In this document: positions 16,000 through 24,927 of the stretch, one piece after another | How the letters are laid out: each line of letters starts with the position of its first letter | Numbering within the stretch: position 1 is the stretch's first letter | Assembly: GCA_021801525.1 (NCBI GenBank) | Contig: JAJYXW010000161.1 | Location: forward strand, 1 to 40,301 | Direction of reading: 5' to 3' | Source of the DNA: Actinomycetes bacterium | GTDB taxonomy: Bacteria; Actinomycetota; Acidimicrobiia; Acidimicrobiales; JAJYXR01 | DNA length: 40,301 nt | Notes under the pieces: model-generated | Databases searched by the model: none | Told to the model about the DNA's origin: nothing | What the model saw: the letters and a program-made list of their open reading frames with translations, nothing else | Made by a program: the position numbers and the translations under genes

Positions 16000-17085
16000 G
16001 TGGCACTGATGAGCTTCCTCGGGGCCACGCGGCAGGGCGCGACCACCCCAGACCTGAATTCCTCCGCAGCCGGCAACACCAGGGAGAGCGCGACCGGCAA
16101 CGGCCGTGACGGGCACGCCCCTGGCGTCCACGACGCGCCGCAGCACGAGGGAGCGAGCTGCGAGCAGGCATACGAGCTCGCTCGGGGCCTGGCAGCCAAC
16201 CTCCGCAGCGTGCTGCTAGGCGCTCCGGGGGCGATCTCTGCAGCGGTCGTGTGTGCTCTGGCGGGCGGCCACCTGTTGATCGAGGACGTCCCGGGAGTGG
16301 GAAAGACCATGCTCGCGCGCGGCCTCGCCTCCTCGCTCGGATGCGGCCTGTCCCGTGTCCAGGGTCATCCCGACCTCCTCCCCTCCGACGTCGTCGGGGT
16401 GTCGGTCTACTCCCAGGAGAGCGGAACCTGGGATCTCCGTCCTGGCCCGCTCCTAGCCAACGTCGTGCTCTTCGACGAGTTGAACCGGACCCCGCCGCGC
16501 ACCCAGTCCGCCCTCCTCGAGGCCATGGAGGAGGGCCAGACCACCATCGACGGCGAGACCTACCGCCTCCCGGTGCCGCACATGGTCATCGCCACCCAGA
16601 ACCCTGTGGAGGAGCTCGGCACATTCCCGCTCGTCGAGAGCCAGCGCGATCGCTTCGCGATAGCCACTTCCATCGGCTACCCCGATGCCGCCACCGAAGC
16701 GAAGGTGGCCTTGGAGCAGGGCGGTCCTGGAGCCCTTGCCGACCTCGAGCCCGTCTGCGGCCCCGACGGGTGGCTCGACGCCCAGCGTGCTACTCGATCG
16801 GTGTTCGTCGATGGCAGGATTGCAGCTTTCGCCGTCGCCATCTGTGACGCCACGCGCCGGGCCCCTGCTGTTCGCCTCGGGGCAAGCCCGCGCGCGGCCA
16901 TGTGGCTGCTCCGCTCGGCACGCGCCCACGCGCTCGTGTCCGGACGGGACTTCACCACCCCCGGCGACGTGAAGGCAGTCGCCGTCGCCTCCCTCGCCCA
17001 CCGGCTCGTCACCGACGAAGGGATCGAACAGGCCGTCGACACCGTCCGCATCACTCTCGACTCGGTCTCCGCCCCGCGCCCGTGA
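16000..17085 (+). CDS. MoxR-family AAA+ ATPase
   Basis: The protein has 361 residues from GTG 16000 (ATG 16009 is an alternative). The first 55 residues are variable and Ser/Gly-rich. Walker A is EDVPGVGKTMLARG, Walker B is VVLFDELNR and sensor 1 is VIATQNPVEELGTFPLVESQRDRF. The C-terminal lid carries RLGASPRAAMWLLRSARAHAL. MoxR ATPases act as chaperones for VWA or DUF58 partners. Here the stop overlaps the DUF58 start (GTGA), followed by the TgpA-like gene, a widespread three-gene set of unknown exact function. Confidence 0.93.
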   Translation: MALMSFLGATRQGATTPDLNSSAAGNTRESATGNGRDGHAPGVHDAPQHEGASCEQAYELARGLAANLRSVLLGAPGAISAAVVCALAGGHLLIEDVPGVGKTMLARGLASSLGCGLSRVQGHPDLLPSDVVGVSVYSQESGTWDLRPGPLLANVVLFDELNRTPPRTQSALLEAMEEGQTTIDGETYRLPVPHMVIATQNPVEELGTFPLVESQRDRFAIATSIGYPDAATEAKVALEQGGPGALADLEPVCGPDGWLDAQRATRSVFVDGRIAAFAVAICDATRRAPAVRLGASPRAAMWLLRSARAHALVSGRDFTTPGDVKAVAVASLAHRLVTDEGIEQAVDTVRITLDSVSAPRP

Positions 17086-18245
17086 GCGGCCTGCGCCCGC
17101 TCCGTGTCCGGCCGACCCGACCTGCGAGGACCCTGGCATCGGTGACGATGGCCATGGCCGCTTGGGCTGCCGTCGCGCACAACAGCGGCTCGGGCTGGGT
17201 CCAGGCGATCGGGGTGTGTATCGGGAGCGTGCTGGTGGTCGGGCTCCTGGGCGGATGGGTTGCACTGCGGCGAACGCTCGTCGTATGCAGTTCCAACCCT
17301 GCCGATGCAGCGGCCGGGGAGAGCTCCACCATCGAGCTCCTCGTCATGGGGTCCGTCCGGCTCAGGCCTGTCGACCCGGCAGGGCCTTACAGCTTCTGCT
17401 CTCCCACCCCGGATCCAACCGGGACCACCGGCCCGACGCCCGGCCCGCCACCCAGCCTGACACCCGGCCCGCCACCCAGCCTGACACCCGGCCCGCCACC
17501 CAGCCTGACACCCGGCCTGCTGGCCGGTACCGTCAGCTCGAACAAACGCGCTCGGAGCAGAGCGCTGCCGGTGAAGATGGCCATCGAGCCGGAGCGGCGC
17601 GGCGTGTACCGTCGCGTGGAGATCGAAGTCGCATCGGCAGCACCCTTCGGGATCATGTGGTGGTCAGGCCGGTTGAGCCTGCCCCTAGCACGGGAGCTCT
17701 GCGTAAGCCCGCGTAGCGGCCAGGCGCTCTTGCAGGTAGCGGCCGGCTCCACGCCCGGTTCCGAAGATGACGCCATCGGGGGCGATGCTCCGGGGAGGTC
17801 GACTGCCGGGCGCCGGGCGGCCGATGGCGCTGCCCCAAGCCTGGCAAGCCTTTCTCTGCGTGAGGACCGCGACGGACCGGAGCCCGCGGGGGCACGCTCC
17901 TACGAGCCCGGCGACGAGCTGCGCCACGTCCACTGGCCGGCAAGCGCCCATACCGGGCACCTCATGGTGCGCCGCCGCGAGTCCGGATCGGCAAGCTCGC
18001 CCGTCACCATATGGGCGAACCTCCCGGCCGATCCAGAGGAGGCAGAAAGAGCTGCCGAGAACGTGATGGGGACTGCATGCTCGCTGCTCGATCGCCGAGT
18101 GCCCGTAGCCCTCGGCACCTACGACGACGGTGCTCCCCACCTCGCCCTCGTCAAGAGCAGGCGCCAAGCCGGAAGGCGCCTGGCACGTGCCGGTCCACCG
18201 CGAGCAGCAGGCCGGGCGGAGCAGACCGGCTTCGGTGACCAATGA
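17082..18245 (+). CDS. DUF58 protein (VWA-like MoxR partner)
   Basis: The protein has 387 residues from GTG 17082, which overlaps the moxR stop. Two hydrophobic segments near the N-terminus (about residues 24-66) anchor it in the membrane. The DUF58 core motif is RSYEPGDELRHVHWPASAHTG, followed by LMVRRRESG. Within the region that is usually compact lies an inserted run of three exact PGPPPSLT repeats (about residues 119-145), probably an exposed loop. It is coupled to the transglutaminase gene by ATGA. The set may act on peptidoglycan or envelope proteins; that is inferred from family context. Confidence 0.9.
   Translation: MSGLRPLRVRPTRPARTLASVTMAMAAWAAVAHNSGSGWVQAIGVCIGSVLVVGLLGGWVALRRTLVVCSSNPADAAAGESSTIELLVMGSVRLRPVDPAGPYSFCSPTPDPTGTTGPTPGPPPSLTPGPPPSLTPGPPPSLTPGLLAGTVSSNKRARSRALPVKMAIEPERRGVYRRVEIEVASAAPFGIMWWSGRLSLPLARELCVSPRSGQALLQVAAGSTPGSEDDAIGGDAPGRSTAGRRAADGAAPSLASLSLREDRDGPEPAGARSYEPGDELRHVHWPASAHTGHLMVRRRESGSASSPVTIWANLPADPEEAERAAENVMGTACSLLDRRVPVALGTYDDGAPHLALVKSRRQAGRRLARAGPPRAAGRAEQTGFGDQ
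17439..17519 (+). repeat. Three exact 24-nt coding repeats in the DUF58 gene
   Basis: Units at 17439-17462, 17463-17486 and 17487-17510 are identical, followed by a partial copy. Each encodes PGPPPSLT in frame, so copy-number change would only lengthen or shorten a Pro-rich loop. Confidence 0.95.
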
Positions 18246-20227
18246 GGCTCTGGGACATGGTCAAGGAGGCCAACCGGCCCGGCCCGCCCGAGAGCTCAGT
18301 CCTCCTCAGGGTCGCAGCAGCCGGCTCGGTCGTCTCGGGTATTGCCGCCTGCCTGGCAGAGCGGGAGCTGAGCCCTCTGGACGCTGCTGCGAGCGCGGCT
18401 CTCGTCATTGCGGGAATGACCTTCTCCCATCGCAGCCGCGCGCATCCCTTCGGGATCGTCAAGCCGCTGCTCGCACTGGGCATGGTCGGTGCATTCGCGT
18501 GGTTCTTCCACGACCTCTACACGAGCGCCTCGACCGGCCAGGTCGGCGCTGTCGAAGCACCCCTCGCAGTGCTCTTCGTGTGGATTCAGGTAGCCCATTC
18601 CTTCGACGTCCCCGCGCGCCGCGACCTGATCTTCTCGCTCGGAGGGTCCGCCGCGCTCGTAGCAGTGGCTGCCGCAGAAGCGCTCACACTCGGCTTCGGG
18701 GTCATCGTCGTCGTTTGGGCGGCCTTCGCACTGACGGGGCTTGGGGCTTCGTGGGCTTCGATGGCACACGCGCCGCGGCCGCCGGTCCGCTCGCTCGCCG
18801 CTGCCTCGGCCATATCGCTGCTGCTCGGTGGCGCCGCGCTCGCGCTGCTCCCTCCTCCCCGGCCGTCGTCTTCCCTGGTGCTCCCTTCGAGCCTCGCCGG
18901 GGACCTGCCCATCGCCAACCCCGGAGGTCTCGCCGGCGGGGGCGCGAACGGAGTCGAGCCTGCCCATGCGGGCAGGACGCGCGGGGCAACTCGCATGGGA
19001 GGTTTCCTCGGCATAGCAGGTCCTCTCGACACCGCCCTCAGGCCCGCTCTCGGCAACGAGGTCGTCATGCGCGTGCGCGCAGAGAGGCCCACCTACTGGA
19101 TCGGCGAGGTGTACGACCACTGGAGCGGCCGGAGCTGGTCCGATCCCCACCCAGGCGTCCAGAAGCTCAGGAGTGGGTCCCCCTTCCGGATCCCGATGCC
19201 AGCCGGCGATGCGGGAGGGCTGGGTTCGCCCGACCTCCAGACCTTCTACCTCGCCTCTACTGGTCCCAACCTGATATTCCACGCGTCGGACGCTCTCGAG
19301 GTGTGGTTCCCCGAGCGCTCCCTATACGTGACCCGCAACGGGTCGATCCGCACGGGCGTCGGTATGGCCGCGGGCTCGGTCTACACGGTGCTCTCCTCGG
19401 TAAACCAGGCCACGCCCGCCGAGCTGAGGACACTGGGGCCGAGCAGCCGGCTCCTCCCCCCAGGTAGCGCTCTCCCGGAGAGCTCGACCCTGGCAGATCT
19501 GCAGCTTCCCCGGCATTACCGGCGCGCGGGAGCGCTCGCCCGGCAGGTGACTGCCACAGCGAGGACGCGCTACGGGCAGGTGGAGGACTTGATCGGCTGG
19601 ATCGCGGCGCACACCCGCTACTCCCTCGACATCCCTCCCCTCGCACCGGGACAAGACGCCGTGAACCAGTTCCTCTTCGTCACGAAGAGAGGCTTCTGCG
19701 AGCAGATCGCCACCTCTCTCGCGGTGATGCTGCGAACCCTGGGCGTTCCGGCACGCGTGGCCGCGGGCTACGTGCCAGGGAGCTATAACCCACTGACGGA
19801 TCTCTGGCAGGTCGAGGCCAAGGACGCCCATGCCTGGGTGCAGGTGTGGTTCCCGGGATATGGATGGCAGAGCTTCGACCCGACCGCCTCGGTCCCGCTC
19901 GCCAACCCCTCGCCCGGATCAGTGCTCCTCCACGACGCCTTCGGGCAGTTGCACAAGGTGCCCCTGCTGCCCCTCGGGGCAGGAGCTGCGACCCTGGCAA
20001 GTGCCGCGGCAGTCGCTGAGTGGCGCCGCAGGCGGCCGCGCACCTGGGCCGAGCGCGCCGCTCGCCGGATCGAGCGCCTCGGCCGGCGTGCAGGCAGGAA
20101 GAGAGCCCCGGCGGAGACCCTGAGCGAGTACGCCGATGCCGTGGCGCCCGTCCTGCCCCGTGGAGCGGACGACCTGCGAGTCCTCGCGCGCCGGGCGGAG
20201 GAAAGCGCCTACGGACCCACCAGGTGA
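18242..20227 (+). CDS. Membrane transglutaminase-like protein (TgpA/DUF3488 type)
   Basis: The protein has 661 residues. About six hydrophobic segments occupy the first 200 residues. A periplasmic part follows with WIGEVYDHWSGRSW, and then a transglutaminase core with the triad C486 (KRGFCEQIATS), H530 (AKDAHAWVQVW) and D546 (SFDPTASV). One more hydrophobic stretch near residue 575 precedes a basic cytosolic tail. This is the TgpA layout seen with MoxR and DUF58. The substrate is unknown. The start overlaps the DUF58 stop (ATGA). Its end overlaps the end of the convergent phosphatase gene by 19 bases. Confidence 0.92.
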   Translation: MRLWDMVKEANRPGPPESSVLLRVAAAGSVVSGIAACLAERELSPLDAAASAALVIAGMTFSHRSRAHPFGIVKPLLALGMVGAFAWFFHDLYTSASTGQVGAVEAPLAVLFVWIQVAHSFDVPARRDLIFSLGGSAALVAVAAAEALTLGFGVIVVVWAAFALTGLGASWASMAHAPRPPVRSLAAASAISLLLGGAALALLPPPRPSSSLVLPSSLAGDLPIANPGGLAGGGANGVEPAHAGRTRGATRMGGFLGIAGPLDTALRPALGNEVVMRVRAERPTYWIGEVYDHWSGRSWSDPHPGVQKLRSGSPFRIPMPAGDAGGLGSPDLQTFYLASTGPNLIFHASDALEVWFPERSLYVTRNGSIRTGVGMAAGSVYTVLSSVNQATPAELRTLGPSSRLLPPGSALPESSTLADLQLPRHYRRAGALARQVTATARTRYGQVEDLIGWIAAHTRYSLDIPPLAPGQDAVNQFLFVTKRGFCEQIATSLAVMLRTLGVPARVAAGYVPGSYNPLTDLWQVEAKDAHAWVQVWFPGYGWQSFDPTASVPLANPSPGSVLLHDAFGQLHKVPLLPLGAGAATLASAAAVAEWRRRRPRTWAERAARRIERLGRRAGRKRAPAETLSEYADAVAPVLPRGADDLRVLARRAEESAYGPTR

Positions 20228-20925
20228 GCGGCGTCGTTGTAGCGCACCAGACGCCAGCCCGAGGAGCCGAGCTGCCACTCGGTGAGCGAGGTGTTAGCCG
20301 TGGGGAGCTTCAGCCTGTGGCGCTCGGCGGACACCGGCAGGAACCGGAGCATCGCCGCCTCCACCACGCCGGCATGGCAGACGGCGACCACGAGCTCACC
20401 AGGGTGCCGACCAGCCAGCGAACGAAGCGCTCCCGACGCCCTTTCGACGAAGTCCGACCAGCTCTCCCCCCCCGGCGCGACCGGCCGGCCCGGGTGCTCG
20501 TCGAAGTCCGGAGCCGGGTAGCGCCTCTCGTACTCCTCCCAAGTGAGGCCGTCCGCCTCGCCGGGCTCGAGCTCGCGAAGGCCCGGGTCCCGAACGCACT
20601 CGAGGTTGCCGAAACCGATCCCTGGAGCGATGATGCCGGCCGTCTCGAACGCCCGCGGGAGGTCACTCGAGTACAGGGCCCCAGCACCCGACAGCTCTCC
20701 CGTGGCAACCAGCCGGTAGCGCAGGCGCTCGGCCTGCTCCATCCCGAGCGGCGACAGACCGCTGCACCCTCGGGTGCCACCGATCACACCGGCCACGCTG
20801 CACGCGGAGTCCCCGTGCCGCACGATCACCACGCGTGTCGCCTCTTCATCCGGGCGTCCGAGCGCTCCCACCCGACCGGGGACCTTCGAGACCTCTACTG
20901 GTCGCGCCGGGTGCGGGCCCCTCAC
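20209..20925 (-). CDS. Histidine phosphatase family protein (phosphoglycerate-mutase-like)
   Basis: The protein has 238 residues from GTG 20925, which overlaps the stop of the VWA gene (GTGA); earlier starts would overlap that gene more. The catalytic motif is VVIVRHGDS, with the second catalytic His in VVAVCHAGVVEAAM, and LYSSDLPRAFETA and LRELEPGEADGL are present. Such enzymes dephosphorylate sugar phosphates or other small substrates. The specificity cannot be read from the sequence. It is the last gene of the proA-moxR-VWA group. Confidence 0.9.
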   Translation of the reverse strand: MRGPHPARPVEVSKVPGRVGALGRPDEEATRVVIVRHGDSACSVAGVIGGTRGCSGLSPLGMEQAERLRYRLVATGELSGAGALYSSDLPRAFETAGIIAPGIGFGNLECVRDPGLRELEPGEADGLTWEEYERRYPAPDFDEHPGRPVAPGGESWSDFVERASGALRSLAGRHPGELVVAVCHAGVVEAAMLRFLPVSAERHRLKLPTANTSLTEWQLGSSGWRLVRYNDAAHLVGP

Positions 20926-22364
20926 GCGAGCTCCGCGACGAAACGCTCGAGCTGGCGAAGGGTCCGGCACTCCACCACGGCGTCACAGTAGGACCCGTAC
21001 TCCTCGATTATCGAGTCGCCGCTCCCCCAGTAAGCCTTGGGCTCGGGGTTGAGCCAGTAGACGTGGCGGGCACGATGGCCAATCTCACGCACCACCCATG
21101 CCTGTGAGGCGTGGTAGTTGTTCCGGGCGTCCCCGAGGAGCAGGACGCTCGCCTTCGGCCCCACTTCGTCCCCCCATCGCTCCATGAACACCTCGAACGC
21201 GTGGCCGTAGTCGGAGTGACCGTCGACCCACACGACGTCGGCCTCGGTGTTGACCCGCGCTATCGCCTCGCCGACATCCTCGACCCCTTCGAAGAAGGAA
21301 GTCACCTCGTCTATGCCGTCTATGAACACGAAGCTGCGCACCTTGGAGAACTGGGTGCTGATCGCGTGGACCAGGTGCAGCGTGAACCGGGCAAACGCGG
21401 CGACAGACCCCGAGATGTCCGCGATCACGACCAGCTCCGGCTTGGCCGGCCGAGGGTAGCGAAAGCGCGGGTCCACCGGCACCCCTCCGGTCGACAGCGA
21501 GCGGCGCATGGTGGCCCTGAAGTCGAGCGGCCCCTTGCGTCCGTGACGGCGCTTGCGAGCCAGGTGCACTGCAAGCTTGCGCGCAAGCGGCTGAACGGCC
21601 CGGCGCAGCGCCAGCATCTCCTCGCGGCTCGCGTGCATGAAATCGACGTCCTCGGGGAGCGGCTTGCGGAGCGACTTGGCGAGGGCCTCGCTTCCTCGGT
21701 CGGCCACGAGCCGGCGCCGGATGTCAGCCTCTATCTCGGCGCGCAGCCTCGCGATCCTCTCGCCGATCTCCTCGCGGACCATCCGCTCCTCCATAGGGCT
21801 GAGCGCGGCGCCGGGCGCCTCCTCCCTGGCTGCTTGCACCAAGCGCTCGACCAGCCGGTCCAGGTCGAGGTTCCGGAGGGTCCGGTAGAGGTAGTAGGTG
21901 CCGCCCACCGGTCTGCCCGCCTCCATCCCGGCGAACCTGGCCACCGCGTAGCGGGCGATAGCAGCCAGCCTCGGGTCGTTGCCGGAGCGGATCGCACGGA
22001 ACAAGAGCTCCGCTATCTCCTCGGGCGTGAGCGGTTCGCTCCCCCCACCGCCTGGCCCGCCGGTGCCTCCTGCCTCCTCTTCGCCTTGCCGGCCGAGGGC
22101 AGCAGACTCCAGATCATCGGCACGCTCGGCACCCATTTCGTAACCCGGTCCGCGAAGCGCGAAGAAGACCTCGAAGGCGGTCTCGAAGGCCCGCCAGTGC
22201 GAGGAGGACTTCACGAGGGTCGCGCCCAGCGCGTACTTGAGCGCGTCGCGGTCCTCCAAGGGCACGTGGCGAACTGCTTCGGCAGCGTCGAGGCTCTCGG
22301 TCAGCGACACGGGCAGGCCGGCCGCGCGCAGCTCGGCGACGAAGCCCGACAGGACATCGAGCAC
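20922..22364 (-). CDS. CoxE-like VWA-domain protein
   Basis: The protein has 480 residues from GTG 22364. The N-terminal half is helical, with a Gly-rich linker near residues 85-110 (EEEAGGTGGPGGGGSE). The C-terminal VWA domain has the MIDAS motif VVIADISGS, then FVFIDGIDEVTSFF and HSDYGHAFE, and ends LNPEPKAYWGSGDS. This is the CoxE type that works with a MoxR/CoxD ATPase, here the next gene upstream. In CO dehydrogenase clusters the pair helps insert the active-site metal. No molybdenum enzyme lies in this window, so the client is unknown. Confidence 0.9.
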   Translation of the reverse strand: MLDVLSGFVAELRAAGLPVSLTESLDAAEAVRHVPLEDRDALKYALGATLVKSSSHWRAFETAFEVFFALRGPGYEMGAERADDLESAALGRQGEEEAGGTGGPGGGGSEPLTPEEIAELLFRAIRSGNDPRLAAIARYAVARFAGMEAGRPVGGTYYLYRTLRNLDLDRLVERLVQAAREEAPGAALSPMEERMVREEIGERIARLRAEIEADIRRRLVADRGSEALAKSLRKPLPEDVDFMHASREEMLALRRAVQPLARKLAVHLARKRRHGRKGPLDFRATMRRSLSTGGVPVDPRFRYPRPAKPELVVIADISGSVAAFARFTLHLVHAISTQFSKVRSFVFIDGIDEVTSFFEGVEDVGEAIARVNTEADVVWVDGHSDYGHAFEVFMERWGDEVGPKASVLLLGDARNNYHASQAWVVREIGHRARHVYWLNPEPKAYWGSGDSIIEEYGSYCDAVVECRTLRQLERFVAELA

Positions 22365-22365
22365 C

Positions 22366-22452
22366 TCAGCCCGTCCTGACGGCGCCCGTCACGCCCGTCG
22401 CTACGAAGCTGCCCGTCGCACCCGTTGCGCCCATCACGTGCGTCGCGCCCAT
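22366..22452 (-). CDS. Leader ORF rich in Gly-Ala-Thr between moxR and VWA genes
   Basis: ATG 22452, with AGGAG very close upstream, opens a 28-codon ORF with repeated GAT, ATG and VTG tripeptides (MGATHVMGATGATG...). Its stop lies one base before the GTG of the VWA gene. The DNA is a degenerate ACGGGC/GCGACG repeat like that in the start of the moxR gene. A translational leader is possible; a protein function is unlikely. Confidence 0.4.
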   Translation of the reverse strand: MGATHVMGATGATGSFVATGVTGAVRTG

Positions 22453-22475
22453 AGCTCCTGGTGCCAGTGCAGCTC

Positions 22476-23501
22476 TCAGCGTGGCGCTCCGCCGCTCCCG
22501 GCAAGCTCCTTGGTCGCACGCTCCAAGTCGCTCCGGTACTTGAGCAGGACACCCAGCGTGTCGCGCGCACTGTCTTCGTCGACGGAGCGCACCCCGAGAA
22601 CCACCAGAGTCCTCGCCCAGTCGAGGGTCTCGGACACCGACGGGTGCTTCTTCAGCTCGAGCGTGCGAATCGACCGGACGATGCGCGCGATCTGGTCGGC
22701 CAGCACGTCGTCAATGCCTGGGACTCGGGCGAGGACGATGTCTCGCTCGCGCTCCAAGGAGGGGTAGTCGAGGTGCAGGTACAAGCAGCGGCGCTTCAAC
22801 GCCTCCGACAGCTCCCTCGTGTTGTTCGAGGTGAGGAACACGAGCGGGAGCCGCACGGCGCTCACCGTGCCGAGCTCGGGGATGGACACCTGGTACTCGG
22901 AGAGGACCTCGAGCAAGAGCGCCTCCGTCTCCAGCTCCACACGGTCGACCTCGTCGACGAGCAGCACCACGGGGTCGGTGGAGCGAATGGCGTCGAGCAG
23001 CGGCCGGGGGAGCAGGAACTCCTCGGAGAATATGTCGTCCTCGATGTCGCGCCAGACCCTCGGCCGCTCCCTGCCCGGCGCACCGTCGACCTGCTCTGCC
23101 TGGATACGAAGGAGCTGCTTGCGGTAGTTCCACTCGTAGAGGGCCTTCGACTCGTCGAGGCCTTCGTAGCACTGCAGGCGTATCAGGCGGCTGCCGGTAA
23201 CCCGCGCCACGGACTTCGCCAGCTCAGTCTTGCCGGTGCCCGCCGGTCCCTCCACGAGCACCGGCTTGCCAAGTCGGTCCGCCAAGAACACGACCCCGGC
23301 GATCCCGTCGTCGGCCAGGTACCCCGCGGACGCGAGTGATTCGCGGACCTCCGCGATCGAAGCGAAGCGTGGCGGCCCGGGATCGGGAAAGCCCAAGGGG
23401 GCTGGGATACCGCCTGTCGCAGCGCCGCTCGTCGCAGCGCCGCTTGTCGCAGCGCCGCTTGTCGTAGCGCCGCCTGTCGCAGCACCCCCTGTCTCGGTCA
23501 C
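22476..23501 (-). CDS. MoxR/CoxD-like AAA+ ATPase
   Basis: The protein has 341 residues from GTG 23501, which overlaps the proA stop (GTGA). The first 30 residues are a Gly/Ala/Thr/Ser repeat tail with no family counterpart. Walker A is VEGPAGTGKTELAK, Walker B is VVLLVDEVDR, sensor 1 is PLVFLTSNNTREL and the Arg finger region is ALKRRCLYLHLDYP. This is the CoxD-type MoxR branch that pairs with CoxE-like VWA proteins such as the one encoded downstream. It probably remodels an unknown metalloenzyme. Confidence 0.92.
   Translation of the reverse strand: MTETGGAATGGATTSGAATSGAATSGAATGGIPAPLGFPDPGPPRFASIAEVRESLASAGYLADDGIAGVVFLADRLGKPVLVEGPAGTGKTELAKSVARVTGSRLIRLQCYEGLDESKALYEWNYRKQLLRIQAEQVDGAPGRERPRVWRDIEDDIFSEEFLLPRPLLDAIRSTDPVVLLVDEVDRVELETEALLLEVLSEYQVSIPELGTVSAVRLPLVFLTSNNTRELSEALKRRCLYLHLDYPSLERERDIVLARVPGIDDVLADQIARIVRSIRTLELKKHPSVSETLDWARTLVVLGVRSVDEDSARDTLGVLLKYRSDLERATKELAGSGGAPR
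23416..23488 (-). repeat. Five 15-nt coding repeats at the start of the second moxR gene
   Basis: The plus-strand unit GTCGCAGCGCCGCTT occurs about five times with single-base changes from 23416. On the coding strand it gives repeated SGAAT/GGAAT at residues 6-30, directly after the GTGA junction with proA. Confidence 0.9.
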
Positions 23502-24781
23502 TGCCGGACCTGCCCGTTACCGTGGACAACGAGCTTCACGCAGGTGAGCTCGCGAAGGCCCATGGGCCCCCGTGCATGGAGCTTCTGGGTCGAGATACCT
23601 ATCTCGGCACCGAGGCCGAGCTCCCCGCCGTCCACGAATCGCGTGGAGGCGTTCACGAGCACCGCCGCGGCGTCGACCTCCTTGCAGAAGCGCTCAGCCG
23701 CAGCCAGGTCGCTCGTGACGATGGCCTCGGAGTGGCCCGACCCGTACCGAGCGATGTGGGCGATTGCTCCCGCGAGGTCGTCCACCACTGCAACCGTGAG
23801 CTTCGGCGCCAGGAACTCGGTGGCGAAGTCCTCCTCGCTCGCCTGGCCCATCCCCGGGACGACACTGCGGGCCTCCTCGTCTCCGAGGAGCTCCACACCC
23901 GGCATCGCGCGAGCTGCCCGCGGGAGGAGCTCCGCGGCGACCGCCCTGTGCACCAGCAGGGTCTCGGCGGCATTGCAGACCGAGTATCGCTGCGTCTTCG
24001 CGTTGACCACGATCGAGAGCGCCATGTCCAGGTCGGCCGACGCGTCGACGTAGACATGGCAGTTGCCGTCCCCGTCTATCACGACCGGTACGGTGGCATT
24101 GGCTCGCACCGACGCCACGAGTGACGCCCCCCCACGGGGGATGAGGCAGTCGATAACCCCCGCAAGCTGCATGAACTCGACCGCGCCCTCGCGGGTCGTG
24201 TCCTCCACGAGCACGATTGCGTCCTCGGGAAGAGCCGCCTCGGCTAGTGCCGCCCGCAGGCACGAGACGATGGCCTTGTTGGACTCGATGGCGCTCGAGG
24301 ACCCGCGCAGCATCACCGCGTTCGAAGACTTGAGGCAGAGGCCAGCGGCATCACTCGTCACGTTCGGGCGGTTCTCGTAGATGATCCCGACCACCCCGAG
24401 GGGAACTCGCACCTGCTCCACCCGTAGTCCGTTGGGCCTCACCCAGCCGCCGACCACCTCGCCCACAGGGTCGGCGAGCATCGCCACATCACGAAGGCCC
24501 CGTGCCATCGACTCGACGCGCTGAGCGTCCAAGCGCAGGCGATCGAGCTGAGCTTCAGTGGCGCCTTCCGCACTCGCATGCTCGACATCCAGCGCGTTGG
24601 CCTCGAGAAGGACGCCGGCCTTCTCCACGAGGAGATCAGCCGCGATGTGCAGGGCCTGGTCCTTCGCTCCGCTCGTCGCCGTAGCAAGGCTGCGAGCCGC
24701 GTCCTTCGACCGCCTGCCCAGGTCGGCCAGGGAAGAGCTCGTCGCGCACTTGTCGTCGCTCACGTCCGCGGGCATGCCCAA
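23498..24781 (-). CDS. proA: Glutamate-5-semialdehyde dehydrogenase (gamma-glutamyl phosphate reductase)
   Basis: The protein has 427 residues from TTG 24781 (ATG 24775 is equally possible). It is an aldehyde-dehydrogenase-type protein of usual length. VPLGVVGIIYENRPNVTSDAAGLCLKS is the ProA signature, the catalytic Cys lies in SVCNAAETLLVH, and the C-terminal RFVDGGELGLGAEIGIST motif is complete. It reduces gamma-glutamyl phosphate to glutamate semialdehyde in proline synthesis. proB lies 146 bases upstream on the same strand. That gap (24782-24927) contains no gene or obvious terminator. Confidence 0.97.
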   Translation of the reverse strand: MGMPADVSDDKCATSSSLADLGRRSKDAARSLATATSGAKDQALHIAADLLVEKAGVLLEANALDVEHASAEGATEAQLDRLRLDAQRVESMARGLRDVAMLADPVGEVVGGWVRPNGLRVEQVRVPLGVVGIIYENRPNVTSDAAGLCLKSSNAVMLRGSSSAIESNKAIVSCLRAALAEAALPEDAIVLVEDTTREGAVEFMQLAGVIDCLIPRGGASLVASVRANATVPVVIDGDGNCHVYVDASADLDMALSIVVNAKTQRYSVCNAAETLLVHRAVAAELLPRAARAMPGVELLGDEEARSVVPGMGQASEEDFATEFLAPKLTVAVVDDLAGAIAHIARYGSGHSEAIVTSDLAAAERFCKEVDAAAVLVNASTRFVDGGELGLGAEIGISTQKLHARGPMGLRELTCVKLVVHGNGQVRQ

Positions 24782-24927
24782 GGGTACCGCGCCCGGCAGG
24801 TTCCTCAGGAAGTCCGCCGGAGAAGCGCAGAGGCGCGCGAGCCCTCAGGGTCCCTCGAATCCTGGTGGGACTGAAGCCCTGCGGCGCGAGCCCGAGCCGG
24901 TGGGACCAGCCGGTGCGGGGCCGGCGC

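Noticed and set aside
20020..20991. Long plus-strand frame over the phosphatase gene
   Set aside because: It is Arg/Pro-rich with no family motif and lies opposite clear phosphatase and VWA genes; GC-rich DNA gives such shadow frames.
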